A stretch of 64,000 nt of DNA from Halalkalicoccus sp. CG83 (GTDB taxonomy: Archaea > Halobacteriota > Halobacteria > Halobacteriales > Halalkalicoccaceae): NCBI RefSeq assembly GCF_037081715.1, contig NZ_JAZDDH010000001.1, positions 2,108,001 to 2,172,000 on the forward strand. The letters run 5' to 3'. A program made the translations under genes and the position numbers. Of the stretch, positions 1-7,982 are shown one piece after another (within the stretch, counting starts at the first letter, position 1; each line of letters begins with the position of its first letter). The notes beneath the pieces were generated by a model. It did not search any database. It worked only from the letters and a program-made list of their open reading frames with translations, and was not told the origin of the DNA.

Positions 1-203
1 TGGCCGCGTTCGGCGAAAGTGCCGTGCTTGCAGTTGCCGGACATCTCGGGTATTGGCTGTCTCTGCTCACGGTTCGGTTCGCTTCCTCTTCGTACCGGTC
101 TGCTGAATCCATCCTCCGTGTTCAGCACGTCATTTTCGTCGGATTGCGATGGTTCCGGCAGGGTCATCGAAACGGGTTTGACCCGCGAGCCGTTGTCTCC
201 GGC

Positions 204-653
204 ATGCTCGACGTCGGAGCCGACGCCCCCGCGTTCGAACTCGCAAACCAGAACGGCGAGGCCGTCTCCCTCGACGAGTTCGAGGGACGCGTCGTCGTCT
301 ACTTCTACCCGCGGGCGGACACGCCCGGCTGTACGACCGAGGCCCGCGGGTTTCGCGACGCCTGGGACGCCTTCGAGGAGCGCGACGTCGCCGTTCTGGG
401 CATCAGCGACGATTCCGTCGAGGACCTCGCCGACTTCGCCTCGGAGTACGACCTCCCGTTCGAACTGCTGAGCGACCCCGACGGCGAGGTCGCAGCCGCG
501 TACGACTCCTACGGCGAGAAGACCATCGGCGGGAACACCTTCGACGGCACCTTTCGAAACACCTACGTCGTCGAGGACGGCAGGATCGCGGCGGCCTACG
601 AGGGCGTCTCGCCCGAAGGCCACGCCGAGGAGATCCTCGCCGACCTCGAGTAG
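204..653 (+). CDS. Peroxiredoxin, Bcp/AhpC-TSA type
   Basis: This is a cytoplasmic thiol peroxidase that reduces hydrogen peroxide and organic hydroperoxides. The 149-residue product is one thioredoxin-fold AhpC/TSA domain with the peroxidatic motif DTPGCTTEA. Cys43 is the only cysteine, so the resolving Cys that many Bcp proteins carry five residues later is missing and a 1-Cys mechanism is implied. I chose the ATG at 204 because the product then begins MLDVGADAPAF, the usual family start; the longer frame upstream is low-complexity and unlike a protein. It is monocistronic. The family call is secure, the exact substrate is not. Confidence 0.92.
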   Translation: MLDVGADAPAFELANQNGEAVSLDEFEGRVVVYFYPRADTPGCTTEARGFRDAWDAFEERDVAVLGISDDSVEDLADFASEYDLPFELLSDPDGEVAAAYDSYGEKTIGGNTFDGTFRNTYVVEDGRIAAAYEGVSPEGHAEEILADLE

Positions 654-742
654 CGATCGGAGCGCTCCGCGTCGCGGCCCGACTCCCGGTCGATGGTATA
701 GCGGCTCGCGGTGTACGGGCGGGCCGTGATCGACGCTCGCGA

Positions 743-1108
743 TCAGACGCGTGGCTCCTCGAGCGTGTCTAGTACCTGCTCGGAGAACTCGACCTCCGAG
801 AGCTCGCCCTCCTCGAGCGCGCGGAGCCACCCCTCCTCCATCCGCCACCGTCCCCGCCGGTGGTCCTCCTCGACGTCGATCACCGTCGCCTCGATGGTCG
901 TCGGCTCCCAGCCCTCGTCGATGACGTCGCGGAACGTGTTTATCACCTGTCCGATCTGCTGGTGGGGGACGCCCTCGCCGGGCGAGATCGTTCGGTACTC
1001 GATCTCGAGGCGGTCGTCTCCCTGGTCGGCCGCCTCGAAGTAGACGCCCTGGCTCATGAGTCGGTTGCTGACCCGCTCGAGGACGGGGTCGTCGGGTTCG
1101 AAGGCCAT
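743..1108 (-). CDS. Conserved haloarchaeal protein, function unknown
   Basis: The 121-residue product is acidic and has no membrane segment, signal or metal-binding motif. It begins MAFEPDDPVLERVSNRLM and has a compact alternating alpha/beta pattern with a Glu-rich C-terminal half. Composition and GC-rich third positions are those of a real haloarchaeal gene, and the plus-strand frames over it are poor in comparison. It ends close to the convergent peroxiredoxin and starts upstream of the XPD-like helicase that follows on the same strand without overlap. I do not recognise a function. Confidence 0.75.
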   Translation of the reverse strand: MAFEPDDPVLERVSNRLMSQGVYFEAADQGDDRLEIEYRTISPGEGVPHQQIGQVINTFRDVIDEGWEPTTIEATVIDVEEDHRRGRWRMEEGWLRALEEGELSEVEFSEQVLDTLEEPRV

Positions 1109-1136
1109 GCCCGGGAGTTGGGACGGCTGCGTATAG

Positions 1137-3449
1137 TCAGTGGCGGTCCCAGAACCGATCGAGACCTAGCGAGAGCATGTCCGAACTCACCGGCCGGAAC
1201 TCCTCGCGCTCGTTCTCGGGGAGGTGTTCGCGGACCCCGTCCCACGATTCGCGGGCGTAGCGCGCGTCGAGCAACACGCGGACGCCGACCTCCTCGGGCC
1301 CGCGGATCACGCGACCGATCGCCTGGCGGGCCTTGCGCACCGCGGGAACGGTGAGCGCGTACTCGAACCCGTCGCCGAACTCACGGTCGTAGGCCGTCCG
1401 AACCGCGCGCGTGCGCGGACTCGCGGTGTTGATGATCGGCACGCCACAGACGACGGCCGCCGAGAGGCGGTCGCCGCTGTAGTCGACGCCCTCGGTCAGC
1501 GTGCCCCGGAGGCTCGTCACCAGCACCTTCCCCTCGCCCGCGAAGAACTCGCGTTTGAGCGCCTCGGTCGCGTCGTCGCCCGAGGACTCGTCGAGCAGAA
1601 CCGGCTTCGCGACCCGTTCGCGGAGGTGAGCGGCGGCCCACTCCGCCTCGGCGTAGTTGGGCATTCCGACGAGGACGTTCCCCGGGCTCTCGGCGACGTC
1701 GCGCAGCAGGTCGCCGTAGAGCTGACGAGTCCGGGTCTCCTCGCCCGGCGCGCCGCGGTTCTCGTAGGTGAACTTCGGCGCGTCGACCGCGAAGCTCGCA
1801 CGGTTCGTCTCGGGGAAGGCGAGCGGATAGGTCCGCTCGACGACCGGCCTGCCGCTCTCCGCGAGCCGGTCGAGCCCCGTCACCTCCCGGAGGACGTCGA
1901 GCGGTTCGAGCGTCGCGCTCATCAGCACGCCGCCGCCGAACGCCGCGAGCCGTTCGGCGATCGCGTCGCCCGGCACGCAGTTGTGCAGCGCGAGCCGCGC
2001 CGAGTAGGCCCGCCGCCAGGAGTCCTCGGGCTCGGTCTCGTTCCACGTCCGTTCGAGCTCGATCTCCCGGAAGTAGCGCTCGTGATCCACCCGGTACCAC
2101 GAACCCAGCAGCCGTCCGACCGACGAGGTCGCTCGGGAGCGATCCTCGTCCTCCGCCTCGTCGAGGATCCGCTCGACGACCGCCCCGACCGATCGGGCGC
2201 GGACCCACGTCCCGCCGTCGTAGCCGGCCTCGGCGGCCCACTCGGAGACGGCGTCGGGCTCCGGCGATTCGGGGTCGCGAAGCGGGATCTCCTCGTCCGG
2301 TAGCGACGTGGGGTCGGCCCGCCAACCCGGCTGCTCGCGGTCGAGGTGGCTCTCGACTCGTCGGTCGAGTTCCTCTCGCAGATCGCCGACGAACCGCCGG
2401 AGCTCCTTGCACTCCTCGAGGGTGACGTCGCTCTCCTCGAGTTCGCCGCGAACGAGGGCGGCGTCGTCCGTATCCCCGTCGAGCTCGACCGCCTGGATCA
2501 CCCGCGCGAGCTCGCTCTCGGCGTTTCGCAGCGTCTCGTCTCCGACGCCGTCGCTGACCAGATCGCGAACGCGCGGCTCGAGCATGTGTGCCTCGTCGCA
2601 GATCACGAACGTCGAGTCGTCGAGCACCGCACCGGTGAACGACTCGGTCGTCGTCGGGTCGAACGCGTGGTAGTAGTTGCCGATGACGACCTCGACCTCG
2701 GGGACGAGCGCGCCCATCGTCGAGTGGGGGCAGGTCCCGTGGGAGACGGCGAGCGAGACCAGGTCCTCGCTCGTGAGCAGCCCCTCCTCGGTGAGGTCGA
2801 ACGGGACGGCCTCGATCGCGTCCCCGTCCTCGGGCAGATCGTCGAGGTACTGGGCGTAGAACGGACAGAACTCGACGTCTCCGTGCTCCGGCATCGACGG
2901 GGGGTAGGGTGCGGGCTCGCCCGCGGTCTCGAGATAGCGCGCGGCCGTGGCTCCGCTGTCGGCCAGCCCGGTCTGCTGGCCCCGCGCCTCTGCGGTCAGC
3001 GCGCTCGCGCTCGTCGACCCGCCATCACCGACCAGCGAGCGCGTCCGGTCCCGAAGCGACTCGCAGCGATCGTAGACGTTCGCGCCGTCGATTCCTGCTG
3101 CACCCTCGCGGCTGTACGGACAGACGTCCGCCTTTCCCACCAGCGTGAGTCCCGAGACGGGGTGCCAGTCGTCGGGCAGGCCGGCGTTGATCGTCCGGAG
3201 GTCGGTCTCGAACTGGCGGAGCTGTTGTTTGACGCTCGTGAGGACCATCACCCGTTCGAACCCGCTGTCGGGGTCGCGCACTCGGTCGATTCCGGCGGCC
3301 AGCGCGAGCATCGTCTTCCCCGTGCCGCAGGCTCCCTCGATGACGGCGAACCCCCCCTCCTCGGCGGTCTCGATCGCGGTCTTGACGCCGTCCACCTGGC
3401 TCTCGTACGGATCGTCGTGTCCGAAGATCGTCCGCCAGGTGGAGTCCAT
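1137..3449 (-). CDS. XPD/Rad3-like ATP-dependent DNA helicase with Fe-S cysteines
   Basis: This superfamily 2 DNA helicase is probably a 5'-3' repair or replication-fork helicase. From the start at 3449 the product is 770 aa. Walker A GACGTGKT lies at about residues 39-46 and the DEAH box (ICDEAH) at about 283-288. Four cysteines between them (C110, C129, C195, C240) are placed like the 4Fe-4S ligands of XPD. C-terminal helicase motifs include LMSATLEPL-type and QAIGRVIRG sequences. The open frame extends to 3512, but the extra residues are Arg-rich and the product from MDSTWRTIFGHDDPY looks like the family N terminus. Archaea carry several XPD paralogues, so the precise role is open. Confidence 0.88.
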   Translation of the reverse strand: MDSTWRTIFGHDDPYESQVDGVKTAIETAEEGGFAVIEGACGTGKTMLALAAGIDRVRDPDSGFERVMVLTSVKQQLRQFETDLRTINAGLPDDWHPVSGLTLVGKADVCPYSREGAAGIDGANVYDRCESLRDRTRSLVGDGGSTSASALTAEARGQQTGLADSGATAARYLETAGEPAPYPPSMPEHGDVEFCPFYAQYLDDLPEDGDAIEAVPFDLTEEGLLTSEDLVSLAVSHGTCPHSTMGALVPEVEVVIGNYYHAFDPTTTESFTGAVLDDSTFVICDEAHMLEPRVRDLVSDGVGDETLRNAESELARVIQAVELDGDTDDAALVRGELEESDVTLEECKELRRFVGDLREELDRRVESHLDREQPGWRADPTSLPDEEIPLRDPESPEPDAVSEWAAEAGYDGGTWVRARSVGAVVERILDEAEDEDRSRATSSVGRLLGSWYRVDHERYFREIELERTWNETEPEDSWRRAYSARLALHNCVPGDAIAERLAAFGGGVLMSATLEPLDVLREVTGLDRLAESGRPVVERTYPLAFPETNRASFAVDAPKFTYENRGAPGEETRTRQLYGDLLRDVAESPGNVLVGMPNYAEAEWAAAHLRERVAKPVLLDESSGDDATEALKREFFAGEGKVLVTSLRGTLTEGVDYSGDRLSAAVVCGVPIINTASPRTRAVRTAYDREFGDGFEYALTVPAVRKARQAIGRVIRGPEEVGVRVLLDARYARESWDGVREHLPENEREEFRPVSSDMLSLGLDRFWDRH

Positions 3450-3774
3450 GGATCTCCCTCGCAGCGTCCGACGCATAGGCCTGTCGGAGGATGGACCACG
3501 TTCGTACTTCAACTCGAAGTCCGGGTCTCCCGTAGTGACGGCGTCAAACTCGACGTCCGTCGTCGGAGTGGACGCCTATACACCGAACGTCGGGATACCA
3601 ACCGATCGACTCGATCGAGTGCGGTCCGTTCGACCCCCACACGATTCGGACGGCGGATCGAGAGGGAGACGGTATCGATACGTCCTCTGTCTACGGACCC
3701 AAGAATGAGTTGGTGATATATTAGGGCGCAATCATATTTAATGTGTTATAAATTAATAAAGAAAGTTTATGCAC

Positions 3775-3790
3775 ATAGATGGCTATCTAT
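3775..3790. promoter_or_regulatory. Perfect inverted repeat upstream of a zinc microprotein
   Basis: ATAGAT-GGCT-ATCTAT is a perfect 6-bp inverted repeat with a 4-nt spacer, ending 4 nt before the ATG at 3795. A TATA-like TTATAAATTA lies at about 3746-3755, which would place transcription start near 3777, at the repeat. It could be an operator at the start site or a small 5' hairpin. Confidence 0.45.
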
Positions 3791-3794
3791 CGTT

Positions 3795-3893
3795 ATGGAT
3801 GATCGAACGCCCAACTACCGATACCCGGACGGAAGCTGTCGTCAGTGTGGAGAGCCGTTACGTCTACGGCCGTGTCTCAACTGTGGTGGATAG
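3795..3893 (+). CDS. 32-residue zinc-ribbon microprotein
   Basis: A very short open frame from ATG 3795 to TAG 3891 encodes 32 residues. The second half has two knuckles, CRQCGEP and CLNCGG, a treble-clef or zinc-ribbon arrangement of four cysteines (C15, C18, C27, C30). The N-terminal half is a short polar arm. Haloarchaea express many one-domain zinc microproteins of this kind, several linked to motility, biofilm or stress phenotypes, but no function can be read here. Support is the cysteine pattern, the TATA-like element at about 3746-3755 and the inverted repeat just upstream. Confidence 0.6.
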   Translation: MDDRTPNYRYPDGSCRQCGEPLRLRPCLNCGG

Positions 3894-4671
3894 ACGGAAA
3901 CGAGACGTCGTTCTCGGTTTCGGATCGCGCCGCAGCGGTCGTCCCCGGATCTCGTATCCAGACGAGAGGTAGAAACACAGACGAGGTCCGTTCGAATGTT
4001 CGTTTCGATGCGCGTGTAGGTGCTGTGAGTCCGGTTGCCGTCGAAGTCGCGCCCCGGAGGGCGACTGTCGGATCCGGGCCGGATCGATCGGACGCCTGTG
4101 GACGGTCTGCGGTCTCGAACGGGAGTTCGAGAGAACTCCGTTCCAGGTGAAAGGGACAACACTGGATCAGTCTAGACGGAAAGCGGAGGAAGAACCACTC
4201 AGGCGTTTTGCTCTACTTACGCTTCGAGTCGATTCGTCCCTTCATTCGTGCTATTATATAGTACTGTAACAGTAAAGTAGTAGTACGAACCCCCCAAGAC
4301 GAGGAGTTAAAGAGAGGTTGAGTTCGTCGCCATCTCGGAATACGTCTGATTTATAAACCGATCCAAGATCGATCTTCTATTCCGAAGCGAATCCTCCAGC
4401 CCCGCGGTAACACCACATTTCGAAGGACATCTCCTGTAGACGTCCTCTCCTCCCTGATTCGTCTCTTAGCGGAATTCAACGCCGTTCTCAAACTCCCGTT
4501 ACTACGCCTAACTCGCCGGATCACTCGAGACCTCACTGGTCCGCGATGGCGATTGTGGTCGAATGCTCGCGGAGAAACGGGCTAATGAGGCCGATGAGAA
4601 CGTCATATACCTCCTCTCCGTGCTGTATACGTACCAAATATTTATGATTAATGTATGCAAAACAACGGCTA
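3894..4671. other. Long intergenic stretch, no convincing gene
   Basis: No frame here has haloarchaeal codon use over a useful length. Overlapping ORFs of about 100 codons at 3842-4162 on both strands look like noise. AT-rich islands at about 4250-4275 and 4620-4650 resemble promoters. A 13-nt palindrome lies at 4262-4274. A plus-strand run around 4436-4585 (reading VDVLSSLIRLLAEF) could be a decayed gene but I cannot assign it. Confidence 0.5.
4262..4274. promoter_or_regulatory. 13-nt palindrome beside a TATA-like element
   Basis: TACTGT-A-ACAGTA has 6-bp arms around one central base. It follows directly after an ATTATATAG run at about 4252-4260. The layout is that of an operator overlapping a promoter, yet no coding frame follows within several hundred bases on either strand. 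Confidence 0.35.
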
Positions 4672-5148
4672 ATGCATGAGATGGAACAGGTCGAATCGGC
4701 TTTAACGGACGAGGAACGCGCTGATTACGGTGCCCATTCGTATGTCCGACGGGGGACGAAAGCACTCGTATCAACGCCTGAACGGGTTCTTCTCGTCAAG
4801 GAACAGCACGCAAATGGGTTTCCGTTCTGGACGCTTCCCGGCGGTGGTGTGGACCCGGATGAATCGTTGGTCGAGTGCCTCACCCGAGAACTGTTCGAGG
4901 AACTGTGGTGTCGCGCTCTCATCGGTGAACCAGTAGCAACCATCTGGTATGCGCATTCGAGCTCTCAACGCACACTCTCGGCCTACACCGTTTTCGAGTG
5001 TTCACTCGTATCTACACCACGACCGAACGGCGACGAAGGCATTCATGAGTACAAGTGGATGTCGCCGTCGAACCTTCCGTCATCCACCCTTCCGCAAGTC
5101 CGCCAACTCATTCGAAACCACGACTTGGGCGGCGCCCCCTCGCTGTAG
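4672..5148 (+). CDS. NUDIX hydrolase domain protein
   Basis: This is a Nudix-fold hydrolase expected to cleave a nucleoside diphosphate linked to another group; the substrate is unknown. The Nudix box runs from about residue 58 to 80 (GGVDPDESLVECLTREL then FEELWC). The catalytic RE...EE core is intact, but the near-invariant Gly of the EExG turn is Trp79. I chose ATG 4672 because the TATA-like CAAATATTTA at about 4635-4644 puts transcription start near 4667; ATG 4651 and ATG 4681 are alternatives. Codon use is less GC-biased than in the core genes, in keeping with an accessory region. Confidence 0.8.
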   Translation: MHEMEQVESALTDEERADYGAHSYVRRGTKALVSTPERVLLVKEQHANGFPFWTLPGGGVDPDESLVECLTRELFEELWCRALIGEPVATIWYAHSSSQRTLSAYTVFECSLVSTPRPNGDEGIHEYKWMSPSNLPSSTLPQVRQLIRNHDLGGAPSL

Positions 5149-5220
5149 CGTGAACCGTTCGTCACTCGAGAACGCCACTCGGACGAACCTGTTATCGAGT
5201 CGTGTGGATCGTACTCCCGG

Positions 5221-5562
5221 CTAGACGGTGTAGCCGGTGGAAACGTAGTCTCCAGAAGATCTACGATCGTCCAAGCGACTCGACACCGTCTCCGGGACGA
5301 ATTGGCCCGCTGTAACGCTCTTCTGACACTCGGAGTGCGTGTGTAGTCCAAGCGAGGGACTCACGCTACGGAGCAGCCCGGTCCCGCTTGCTCCCGATCC
5401 GCTTGAGTCGACAGAAGAGAGAGGCACCGTAGGTCTCTCTATACCCCCGGCCGGAGACCTGTCGATCGTCGAACCGTCCTCGAACAGGTCGATTCGGACG
5501 ATCTCTCGCTACACGCGTTCGGCTACTCGATCACGTTTCGACTGGTTCTCCGAGTTAGTCAT
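5221..5562 (-). pseudogene. Possible decayed gene with an in-frame amber codon
   Basis: From ATG 5562 the frame reads MTNSENQSKRDRVAERV, meets TAG at 5509-5511, then continues REIVRIDLFEDGSTIDR and stays open to the stop at 5221. The N-terminal part resembles the opening of a haloarchaeal soluble protein; the C-terminal part is Ser-rich and less convincing. It may be a nonsense-inactivated gene or chance. No product is recognised. Confidence 0.25.
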
Positions 5563-5721
5563 CGAGTCCGCAGCCCTCGTTCGTCACCTGCGTGCTCCCC
5601 AACGATCCGGATTCCTCGGCGGTCGAGTCAGGATCACCGCAACGGTCAGCCGTTTGGACGGCCGACCGCCGTTGCATCGTTCCCAGGTCTCGGGGCCGGA
5701 TCGGCGGATTCGCGGCGTCGC

Positions 5722-6230
5722 TCACCGCGTCCTGGTCGTCACCGAGGTGCCGTCGTGTTCGACGACGACCGTTCCCGGTTCGGCATCGATGAACTCAACG
5801 CGGGCCTCGTACTCGATCCCGACCAGCATCTGGGCACACATCTGGCCCTCATCTGCGTCCTCGTAGCTCTCGACGGCGATAGTGTGCTCGTCGTCCGAAA
5901 GCGAGACGTCCGCGATCCGTGCGGTGTAACATCCGTTCTCGCCCCCGATCGTTCCCCTGACGAGCACGCGGTCGTTCTCGAAACTCACCGACGCCGACTC
6001 CTCGCCGGTTCCGTTTTCGACCTCGAACACCTCGAACGAGACCTCCTCGACGCACTCAGGCAACGTCCCGTCTGTCGTGTCCTCCTCGTCTTCGTTCACG
6101 TTTCGTTCGTCCTCCTCTGTCGACTCGTTCTCGGGGGGTCGTTCGAACCGATGGTCCCGTTCTCGTCGCGTCCGATACAGCCGGCGAGTCCGACGACGAT
6201 CCACGTGACGCGCCGCCGCCTGACCCTCAT
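5722..6230 (-). pseudogene. Haloarchaeal lipoprotein gene interrupted by a homopolymer frameshift
   Basis: Two frames together make one lipoprotein. Frame one starts at ATG 6230 and encodes a positively charged start followed by TWIVVGLAGC, a lipobox with the Cys to be lipidated at about residue 17. After about 30 residues it runs out of phase at a run of six G on the plus strand (6133-6138). One extra base there joins it to the second frame, which continues as an acidic linker (ESTEEDERNVNEDEEDTTDG) and a beta-rich domain of about 110 residues (from CVEEVSFEVFEVENG) to the stop at 5722. A TATA-like element near 6258-6266 fits a near-leaderless start at 6230. Sequencing error, real mutation or phase variation are all possible. 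The folded domain is not recognised. Confidence 0.6.
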
Positions 6231-6587
6231 CTACGACGGATGGTCGGTTCCGCAACCGTATACTCTTGAGTACAGTCCGGGAGATCTCCATAGATGTGTC
6301 GAGTTCGACCAGGGAACTGGCCATCAGAAATCCGATTTCTGAGCCGATCGTGTCCTATCGGGATCTACGGCTATGTCGGCTCCCTAGAACTACTCTCTTC
6401 GGACGGATGAAGTATGGTAGCTCGAACCGACGGCTAGTCCAGAGGAGAGACTCGCTATCAGAATTCGAACCTGGTGGAGGCTATCATCCTTCCGAACCAT
6501 ACTGGTACTCGTCGCTCGTTGGCGGCGTATCGAGAACGCTCGCGTGCTAACAACGTTTTTTACCCCTCGAGTCCTGGTTGGTATACA
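6231..6587. other. Intergenic, promoter sequence only
   Basis: The left end (about 6256-6266) carries the TATA-like element for the lipoprotein gene. The rest has no frame with coding character. A T-run at 6555-6561 may be a TATA-like element for the small ORF at 6588 or a terminator. Confidence 0.4.
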
Positions 6588-6722
6588 ATGTATCACTGCT
6601 TCCGATCCGTCGATGAACTGGGCGAGGAGGGGCGCGCCGAGACGCGTGAGGTACAGACGCCCGAAGAGGTGCGCACCGAGTACTCCGGTGAAGAACTCGT
6701 ACGGCTCGGCGTCGCCACGTGA
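6588..6722 (+). CDS. Small acidic protein, 44 aa, unknown
   Basis: The 44-residue frame begins MYHCFRSVDELGEEG and ends ELVRLGVAT. It is acidic and GC-biased at third positions, unlike the surrounding gap. The open frame continues upstream to 6474, but those residues do not look coding. A T-rich element lies about 27 nt upstream, consistent with a leaderless start. It has one Cys and no recognisable domain. It may be a genuine microprotein or the 3' part of a lost gene. Confidence 0.45.
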   Translation: MYHCFRSVDELGEEGRAETREVQTPEEVRTEYSGEELVRLGVAT

Positions 6723-6825
6723 TCAGTCACCGAACCGCACTGAATATGCATCGTGCCCGACTCACGATCGCTGCGAGTCGGACAGGGTGGACCCGAGTCT
6801 GGTCTCTCGGACGGGACTCCCCCTA

Positions 6826-7644
6826 ATGAGACGATCCCTCCTTCCAGGAGCCACCGCCCTTGCTGGAGTCCTGATCGCCGGTGGGGCGGCGATTCGATCA
6901 CTCCACCACTCCCCAGAGCGTTCATTCAAACGTGCTCAGGACGCACTCAACCAGGACCGAATCATCGAGACCCTTATGGAGGGGACGGATCACGAAACCG
7001 CTGCCTACGAAGTCACCGGATCCAAGGAGGGGCCGACAGCGGTGATTCTCGGCGGAATGCATGGCAACGAGATCAACGGCTATCAGGCTGCGGCCGACAT
7101 CACGAACTGGGGGATCGACGCGGGTCGATTGATCGTGATCCCACTGGCCAATAGCGTCGCCATCGAACGAAACAGTCGCCGCGGACCGAACGGCGATCTC
7201 AATCGACTGTTTCCCAGCGAACGGACGCCTGAAAGTACTCTCGCTCGTGCGATCTGGCGCGTGATCGAAGATGCTGCTCCGGATGTGGTAATAGATCTCC
7301 ATCGTTCTCGCGGACTGTTCAACACGCATCAGCGGTGGATAGGACAGGTAATCCTCCGGACGGAGACGGACGGAACAGCCGATACGGCGAACGACGTTGT
7401 CGAGTATATGAACGATCGCTACGTCCCTCGATCGATGCGATTCCACCGATTCACGACGACGAGCATCCACGACATTGACCGGGGCTCGGGGTTGCTTGTG
7501 CAGAAGGTTCACCACGATATGGGCGTCCCAGGATTTCTCGTTGAACTGACGGACTTCCTGCTCGATCTCAATACGCAACTCCGCTGGACTACGGCGTTAA
7601 CCGAACGACTGCTCGAACAGTATGGGATCCAGCGAGCGGTATGA
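6826..7644 (+). CDS. Succinylglutamate desuccinylase/aspartoacylase-family zinc hydrolase, membrane-anchored
   Basis: This is a zinc-dependent amide hydrolase of the M14-like AspA/AstE family. The 272-residue product has an N-terminal hydrophobic segment (about residues 9-23, after MRRS), suggesting a signal anchor. The zinc ligands are visible as GGMHGNE (H79, E82) and DLHRS (H159), and DLNRLFP at about 124-130 is a family motif. The start at 6826 is chosen because everything upstream in the open frame is Arg-rich and unlike the family. The next gene overlaps by 4 nt (ATGA), so the two are probably co-translated. Substrate unknown; extracytoplasmic action is an inference from the anchor. Confidence 0.78.
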   Translation: MRRSLLPGATALAGVLIAGGAAIRSLHHSPERSFKRAQDALNQDRIIETLMEGTDHETAAYEVTGSKEGPTAVILGGMHGNEINGYQAAADITNWGIDAGRLIVIPLANSVAIERNSRRGPNGDLNRLFPSERTPESTLARAIWRVIEDAAPDVVIDLHRSRGLFNTHQRWIGQVILRTETDGTADTANDVVEYMNDRYVPRSMRFHRFTTTSIHDIDRGSGLLVQKVHHDMGVPGFLVELTDFLLDLNTQLRWTTALTERLLEQYGIQRAV

Positions 7645-7937
7645 TCGGTAGTCACCCTCCGCTCAGAGACCTCGTTTTTGCACCCATCGTCTGGGTGAGT
7701 TTCGCATTGCTGGTCTTTCCGCTCGCGATTAGTAAGATCGATTCACGGTTGTTCTCCCCGCTTGCCGTTCCGGGATACGTCCTCTTCGTCCTCATGACCA
7801 TCGTCGGCAACGTTCTGCCATGGGTTCGGAACTTTAGCTTCCGACTTTATTGGGCACCCTTCGTCGTCATCTGTTATGGCATCTCGGTTGCCGTCGGGAT
7901 CAGTTACCATACGTTCCGTCAGCGATTCGACGTGTGA
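7641..7937 (+). CDS. Small integral membrane protein
   Basis: The 98-residue product has three hydrophobic segments (about 11-29, 42-60 and 70-88) with few charged residues between. Its ATG overlaps the stop of the desuccinylase-like gene by 4 nt, implying one transcript and a linked function such as a membrane partner. No family recognised. Confidence 0.7.
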   Translation: MIGSHPPLRDLVFAPIVWVSFALLVFPLAISKIDSRLFSPLAVPGYVLFVLMTIVGNVLPWVRNFSFRLYWAPFVVICYGISVAVGISYHTFRQRFDV

Positions 7938-7982
7938 ACCATCCTCCCTGCTTGCTCACGGCTGCGCACGGAACACGGCAAA

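Noticed and set aside
2346-3716. A 456-codon plus-strand frame antisense to the XPD-like helicase
   Set aside because: No domain-like pattern; the helicase on the other strand has full Walker, DEAH and cysteine motifs.
3842-4162. Overlapping ORFs of about 100 codons on both strands
   Set aside because: Composition is not protein-like on either strand and no homology-type motif is seen.
5149-5346. Continuation of the Nudix frame beyond its stop (reading DELARCNALLTLGVRV at the end)
   Set aside because: No start codon and no recognisable domain; the Nudix protein already has normal length.
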